Assembly: GCF_034522235.1 (NCBI RefSeq)
Contig: NZ_JAXHLN010000003.1
Location: forward strand, 496,001-560,000
Length of the DNA stretch: 64,000 nucleotides
Direction of reading: 5' to 3'
Origin: Thiohalophilus sp.
GTDB taxonomy: Bacteria; Pseudomonadota; Gammaproteobacteria; UBA6429; Thiohalophilaceae
Below, piece by piece: positions 60,475 through 64,000 of this stretch. Made by a program: the position numbers and the translations under genes. The stretch's first letter is position 1. Every line of letters begins with the position of its first letter. The notes under the pieces are model-generated. The model did not search any database. It was not told where the DNA came from and was given only the letters and a program-made list of their open reading frames with translations.

Positions 60475-61424
60475 TGTGAGGATAAATGTTGTTCGATAGA
60501 CTGCATTAACTGATCGGCGATATTCAGCTGATAAAGTTCATCCAGTTCGCGAATACAGGTGGGCGAGGTGACGTTGATTTCGGTCAGATAGTCACCGATG
60601 ACATCGAGCCCGACGAACAGCAACCCCTTGTCGCGCAGTACCGGCGCCACCTGTTCGCAGATCTGATAGTCCCGTTCGCTCAGCGGCACCCCGCTGCCGC
60701 GGCCGCCTGCCGCCAGATTGGCGCGGGTCTCGCCGGCGGCCGGGATCCGCGCCAGGGCATAGGGTACCGGCTCGCCGTCGATTAGCAGGATGCGCTTGTC
60801 GCCCTCGCGGATTTCGGGCACAAAGCGCTGGGCCATGATCAGCCGTTTGCCGTGTTGGGTCATGGTCTCCAGAATGACGCCGGTATTGAGTCCCTCGCGC
60901 TGCAGCCGGAACACCATGCTGCCGCCCATGCTGTCCAGCGGTTTGACAATGATATCCTCGTGGCGGTTCAGAAACTCACGAATCCGGGCCGGCTGGCTGC
61001 TGACCCGGGTCGGCGGCATGCAGTCGGGGAACCAGGTGGTAAACAGTTTTTCATTGGCATCGCGCAGGCTTTGCGGTTTATTGACCACCAGTGCGCCACC
61101 GGCTTCGGCCAGCTCCAGAATGTGGGTGCTGTAGAGATAATCGAGATCAAAAGGGGGATCCTTGCGCATCAGGATCACATCCAGCGCGTCCAGGGACTGT
61201 TCCTGCGCGGGGCCCAGTTCGTACCAGTGATCCGGATCGGCGTACACCTGCAGCGCCCGGCTGCGGGCGCGGGGCCGGCTGCCGTCGAGATAGAGATCGG
61301 GCTGTTCCATATACTGCAGTTGCCAGCCGCGTCGGGCGGCGGCCAGCAGCATGGCCAGGGTCGAGTCTTTTTTATAATTAATGGATCCGATGGGATCCAT
61401 CACCACGCCCAGTTGAATCGTCAT
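60471..61424 (-). CDS. gshB: glutathione synthetase
   Basis: 317 residues, ATP-grasp: GVVMDPIGSINYKKDSTLAM at the N-terminus, VLMRKDPPFDLDYLYSTHIL, the ATP lid DIIVKPLDSMGGSMVFRL and LLIDGEPVPYALARIPA, INVTSPTCIRELDELY. Joins gamma-glutamylcysteine with glycine. Five bases after gshA. Confidence 0.97.
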   Translation of the reverse strand: MTIQLGVVMDPIGSINYKKDSTLAMLLAAARRGWQLQYMEQPDLYLDGSRPRARSRALQVYADPDHWYELGPAQEQSLDALDVILMRKDPPFDLDYLYSTHILELAEAGGALVVNKPQSLRDANEKLFTTWFPDCMPPTRVSSQPARIREFLNRHEDIIVKPLDSMGGSMVFRLQREGLNTGVILETMTQHGKRLIMAQRFVPEIREGDKRILLIDGEPVPYALARIPAAGETRANLAAGGRGSGVPLSERDYQICEQVAPVLRDKGLLFVGLDVIGDYLTEINVTSPTCIRELDELYQLNIADQLMQSIEQHLSSQ

Positions 61425-61429
61425 GGAAG

Positions 61430-62728
61430 TTACGGATGCTCGGCGTATTCGCGGGCGGCGGCCAGCAGGGCCAGGCGGGCGATGACGCCATAGGCATAGA
61501 AGCGGTTCGGATTGGCGTCCGGCGCCTTGCTCTCGTCCGGGGCGTTACAGGTTTCGGCAAAGGCGAGCGGTTCGAAATGCATGCCCGGGGCGTTGAGGTT
61601 TTCATTGCTGCCGCGTTCCTTGTGAACGCGATAAAAGCCGCCCACCACGAAGTGGTCCAGCATATAGACCACCGGCTCGGCGACCGCCTGCTGATCGCCC
61701 CAGGTTTCGAAGGTGTAGACTCCCTCCTGCATGATCACCTGGGTCACGGCCTGGCCGCCCTTGCTCCTGGACATCCTGGTGCGTTGTTTGCGGTTCAGTT
61801 CCAGCGCCTCCTCGGCGGACTGGACGGCCATGATGCCCATGCCGTAGGTGCCGGCGTCGGCCTTGATAATGACATAGGGCGCTTTGTCGATGTTGTATTC
61901 GTCATATTTTTGCTGAATGTCACCGAGCAGGCGAGTGACATTTTTGTGCAGGCACTCTTCGCCTTCGCGCTTCATGAAGTTGATCTCGCCGCAATTGCGA
62001 AACAGCGGATCGATAAACCACGGATCGATCTCGGCCATGCGGGCGAATTCCCGGGCAACCGAACGATAGTGGGCAAAGTGCTCCGATTTGAGGCGGTCGG
62101 CCCAGCCCAGATTCAGCGGCGGGATCACCTTTTGATCCAGGTCCTCGAGGATGTCCGGGCGGCCGCCGGAGAGGTCGTTATTGAGCAGGACCACACAGGG
62201 GTCAAAGTCGTCGCCGAGGATCAGGCGCTTGTCCCGGCGTTCGGTTTTTTCCAGCAGCACGGTACGGCCCGAGTCCAGTTCGATCGTCTGCGGCAGAGGC
62301 AGCTCCTCGTTCAAACTGGCGATTCGGACTTCAAAGCCGCCTTTACGAATGATCTCGGTCAGGGTCGCCACGCTCTCCAGGTAATAGGGATTACGGGTGT
62401 GGCTTTCGGGGATAATCAGGACCTTGGCGGCATCGGGGCAGACCCGTTCGATGGCCCCCTGCGCGGCCTGAATGCACAGGGGCATGAAGGCTTCGTTGAG
62501 ATTATTGAAACCGGCCGGGAACAGGTTGGTGTCCACCGGGGCCAGCTTGAAACCGGCATTGCGCAGATCGACCGACGCGTAAAACGGTGCCGGGGTCTTG
62601 ACCCATTCGCTGCGGAACCAGGCCTCGATGTGGGCCTGATGAGCCAGGAAATGGGACTCGATATCGTGCAGCGGACCCGACAGGGCGGTGGTCAGATGGG
62701 GGACTGCATGCAGGTGCTCAACGCTCAT
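61430..62728 (-). CDS. gshA: glutamate-cysteine ligase, ferrooxidans-type
   Basis: 432 residues of the GshA group first defined in Acidithiobacillus ferrooxidans, unrelated in sequence to E. coli GshA. Visible blocks: WVKTPAPFYASVDLRNAGFK, PVDTNLFPAGFNNLNEAF, VIIKADAGTYGMGIM (ATP-grasp-like loop) and VHKERGSNENLNAPGMHFEP. Start MSVEHLHAVPHLTTAL chosen as family-like. First gene of the long leftward operon. Confidence 0.93.
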   Translation of the reverse strand: MSVEHLHAVPHLTTALSGPLHDIESHFLAHQAHIEAWFRSEWVKTPAPFYASVDLRNAGFKLAPVDTNLFPAGFNNLNEAFMPLCIQAAQGAIERVCPDAAKVLIIPESHTRNPYYLESVATLTEIIRKGGFEVRIASLNEELPLPQTIELDSGRTVLLEKTERRDKRLILGDDFDPCVVLLNNDLSGGRPDILEDLDQKVIPPLNLGWADRLKSEHFAHYRSVAREFARMAEIDPWFIDPLFRNCGEINFMKREGEECLHKNVTRLLGDIQQKYDEYNIDKAPYVIIKADAGTYGMGIMAVQSAEEALELNRKQRTRMSRSKGGQAVTQVIMQEGVYTFETWGDQQAVAEPVVYMLDHFVVGGFYRVHKERGSNENLNAPGMHFEPLAFAETCNAPDESKAPDANPNRFYAYGVIARLALLAAAREYAEHP

Positions 62729-62790
62729 GGATTTTCTCGCTGGCTTTTCAGGTATCAAATATAGTGAAATACTACCCCAAGATGGCTCGA

Positions 62791-62838
62791 GTGTCCTGTC
62801 ACACGTCTGATGGCGTCATCAGACGTGTGACAGGACAC
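62791..62838. repeat. perfect 22-bp inverted repeat hairpin between gshA and pilG
   Basis: Left arm 62791-62812 begins GTGTCCTGTCACACGTCTGA; loop GCGT; right arm 62817-62838 is its exact complement. There is no T-tract on either side, so a factor-independent terminator is unlikely. It lies in a 404-bp divergent gap between gshA and pilG that otherwise shows only the pilG promoter region. Confidence 0.85.
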
Positions 62839-63046
62839 CAGCGCAGGCCATATCCGCCATCGAGTGTTCGATGAGAAAAATAAAGTATCGTTACGACCTG
62901 CCGTTATAGCAGGAGTACGCCGACAAGGCCGGCATTCTCCTGACCCGGCGCCCGGGCCGCCGTCACACGGAAACGAAATAATCGAGAAAATCTACGGACT
63001 TATGGATTGTTTCTCAAATCTGTGTTAAATATCGGCGACACTGGGC

Positions 63047-63052
63047 TATACT
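63047..63052 (+). promoter_or_regulatory. possible -10 box of the pilGHI operon
   Basis: TATACT, 81 bases upstream of the pilG ATG, with a weak GTTAAA at 63024-63029 giving a 17-bp spacer. The only convincing -10-like site in the gap. Confidence 0.4.
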
Positions 63053-63132
63053 GGGTTTAATGAGAATGAGAATAATTTCCAGTCGGTCTTGATTTTCAAC
63101 GCAGGTGCACACGGGTGTTGGCAGAGCAAGCA

Positions 63133-63516
63133 ATGACAGACAGTTACGAAGGTCTCAAGGTCCTGGTGATCGATGACAGTAAAACCATCCGCCGGACCGC
63201 GGAGACCCTGTTGAAAAAAGTGGGTTGTGAGGTGATTACCGCCGAGGACGGGTTCGAGGCCCTTTCCAAGATTGCGGATACCCATCCGGACATCATTTTC
63301 GTCGATATCATGATGCCGCGGCTCGATGGTTACCAGACGACTGCCTTGATCAAGAATAACAAGGTCTTCCGGGAAACCCCGGTAGTCATGCTCTCCAGCA
63401 AGGACGGGCTGTTTGATCGGGCGCGAGGGCGGATCGTGGGCTCGGAGCAATATCTGACCAAACCCTTCACCAAGGAAGAGTTGCTCGGGGCGATCAAGAG
63501 TCTGGTGCTGGAATAA
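63133..63516 (+). CDS. pilG: twitching motility response regulator PilG
   Basis: 127 residues, stand-alone receiver. VLVIDDSKTIRRTAETLLKK and IIFVDIMMPRLDGYQT hold the acidic triad and phospho-Asp; VVMLSSKDGLFDRARGRIVG and YLTKPFTKEEL complete it. The sequence is close to P. aeruginosa PilG, the CheY-like output controlling pilus extension. Start by similarity (MTDSYEGLKVLVIDD); no strong Shine-Dalgarno. Confidence 0.95.
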   Translation: MTDSYEGLKVLVIDDSKTIRRTAETLLKKVGCEVITAEDGFEALSKIADTHPDIIFVDIMMPRLDGYQTTALIKNNKVFRETPVVMLSSKDGLFDRARGRIVGSEQYLTKPFTKEELLGAIKSLVLE

Positions 63517-63585
63517 ATCTGACAACAACCCGTCACGTGACGACACGATTCTGTTCAGTTCAGTGTTAGGAGGAGGTTTAACTAA

Positions 63586-63951
63586 ATGGCGCGCATATTG
63601 ATTGTCGACGATTCCCCGACCGAGACCCACGTGCTCAAGGGAATGCTGGAGAAAAACGGCCACCAGGTCGATGCCGCGGATAATGCCGAAGGTGGTATTG
63701 CTCGTACCAGGGAAACCCGTCCGGATCTGGTGTTGATGGATGTGGTGATGCCGGGGATGAACGGCTTTCAGGCGACCCGGGCTCTGGCCAAAGATCCCGA
63801 TACCCAGAATATCCCGATTATTATCGTGACTACCAAGGATCAGGAGACGGATCGGGTCTGGGGGATGCGTCAGGGCGCCAAGGATTATATTACCAAACCG
63901 GTCGATGAGACGGATCTCAATAACAAAATCAACGCGGTACTGGGCGGCTGA
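63586..63951 (+). CDS. pilH: twitching motility response regulator PilH
   Basis: 121 residues, receiver: MARILIVDDSPTETHVLKGM, LVLMDVVMPGMNGFQATRAL, IPIIIVTTKDQETDRVWGMR, DYITKPVDE. PilH is the second CheY-like regulator of the Pil-Chp system, promoting retraction or acting as phosphate sink. AGGAGGAGG eleven bases upstream. Confidence 0.95.
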   Translation: MARILIVDDSPTETHVLKGMLEKNGHQVDAADNAEGGIARTRETRPDLVLMDVVMPGMNGFQATRALAKDPDTQNIPIIIVTTKDQETDRVWGMRQGAKDYITKPVDETDLNNKINAVLGG

Positions 63952-63956
63952 GGGAT

Positions 63957-64000
63957 ATGTCGGCAGTCCGGAGCCAGGAGCCGTTTGCGCTGCTGCGGGA
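63957..64000 (+). CDS. pilI: start of PilI-like CheW adaptor (partial)
   Basis: Fourteen codons remain: MSAVRSQEPFALLR, as at the start of CheW-like PilI. It begins five bases after pilH, the conserved pilGHI order. AGGG lies upstream. Confidence 0.6.
   Translation, partial: MSAVRSQEPFALLR

Noticed and set aside
12743-63132. tRNA, rRNA or known riboswitch in the intergenic gaps
   Set aside because: No cloverleaf-like arrangement, rRNA sequence or familiar riboswitch core was seen by eye; a covariance-model scan would be needed to exclude weak cases.

Overview
The window is about 64 kb of a moderately GC-rich chromosome from a gammaproteobacterium. Two core blocks support this. The first (about 3.7-14.6 kb) is rpmG-rpmB-radC-coaBC-dut-algC-argB-slmA followed by an ExoIII/Crc-family gene and pyrE. 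It mixes the order I remember from Escherichia coli (radC, dfp/coaBC, dut, slmA, pyrE) and Pseudomonas (dut-algC-argB, crc-pyrE). The second block, split in two here, is metX-metW-yggT-proC-yggS-pilT-pilU and then pyrC'-pyrB-pyrR-ruvX-yqgE-tonB-gshB-pilG-pilH, essentially the Pseudomonas aeruginosa PA0390-PA0409 order. It is unlikely to be Pseudomonas itself: GshA is of the ferrooxidans type, apbE/NusG_II/Gx genes sit in the gsh-tonB cluster, and a KaiC/KaiB operon is present. A Chromatiales-like or chemolithotrophic lineage is my inference.

Layout. 1-3.6 kb: ABC exporter end, a hydantoinase-like protein and a DsrE-like protein. 3.7-14.6 kb: ribosomal protein, DNA repair, cofactor, nucleotide and arginine genes. 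14.8-20.2 kb: a lipoprotein, a decayed MacA/MacB-type exporter, an AmpG-like permease and small membrane or secreted proteins. 20.3-29.4 kb: methionine and proline biosynthesis, a dynamin-like GTPase and the twitching motors PilT/PilU. 29.4-52.7 kb: an accessory region lying where Pseudomonas has pilU directly followed by the pyr cluster. 52.7-62.7 kb: one long leftward operon for pyrimidine synthesis, TonB, ApbE-type flavinylation and glutathione. 63-64 kb: the start of the pilGHI chemosensory operon.

The accessory region has distinct parts. At 29.4-35.3 kb three integron attC-like sites separate small cassettes: brnT/brnA, a broken gene plus a DUF2283 protein, a membrane EAL protein, and a truncated ORF. 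No integrase is present. Each attC-like site is preceded by a copy of a structured repeat, two of them nearly identical and 3,415 bp apart, containing a roughly 155-bp tandem unit that carries an expandable 7-bp repeat. At 35.7-41.3 kb lies the most striking system: kaiC, kaiB, a PAS-PAS-GGDEF protein and a PAS-GAF-GGDEF-EAL protein, overlapping by 4, 1 and 4 bases. It looks like a KaiA-less Kai module wired to cyclic-di-GMP. A 26-bp imperfect direct repeat brackets this block and an adjacent RDD gene. The rest of the region holds an OmpA-type lipoprotein, an ice-binding-domain (DUF3494) lipoprotein, two divergent Crp-like regulators, small stress-type membrane proteins, TspO, a subtilase with a duplicated free-standing prodomain, a relB/relE-type pair, and relics of an antiporter and of the pyrK end.

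I found no rRNA, tRNA or CRISPR array. Similarity statements rest on pattern recognition and memory of families; no search was run.
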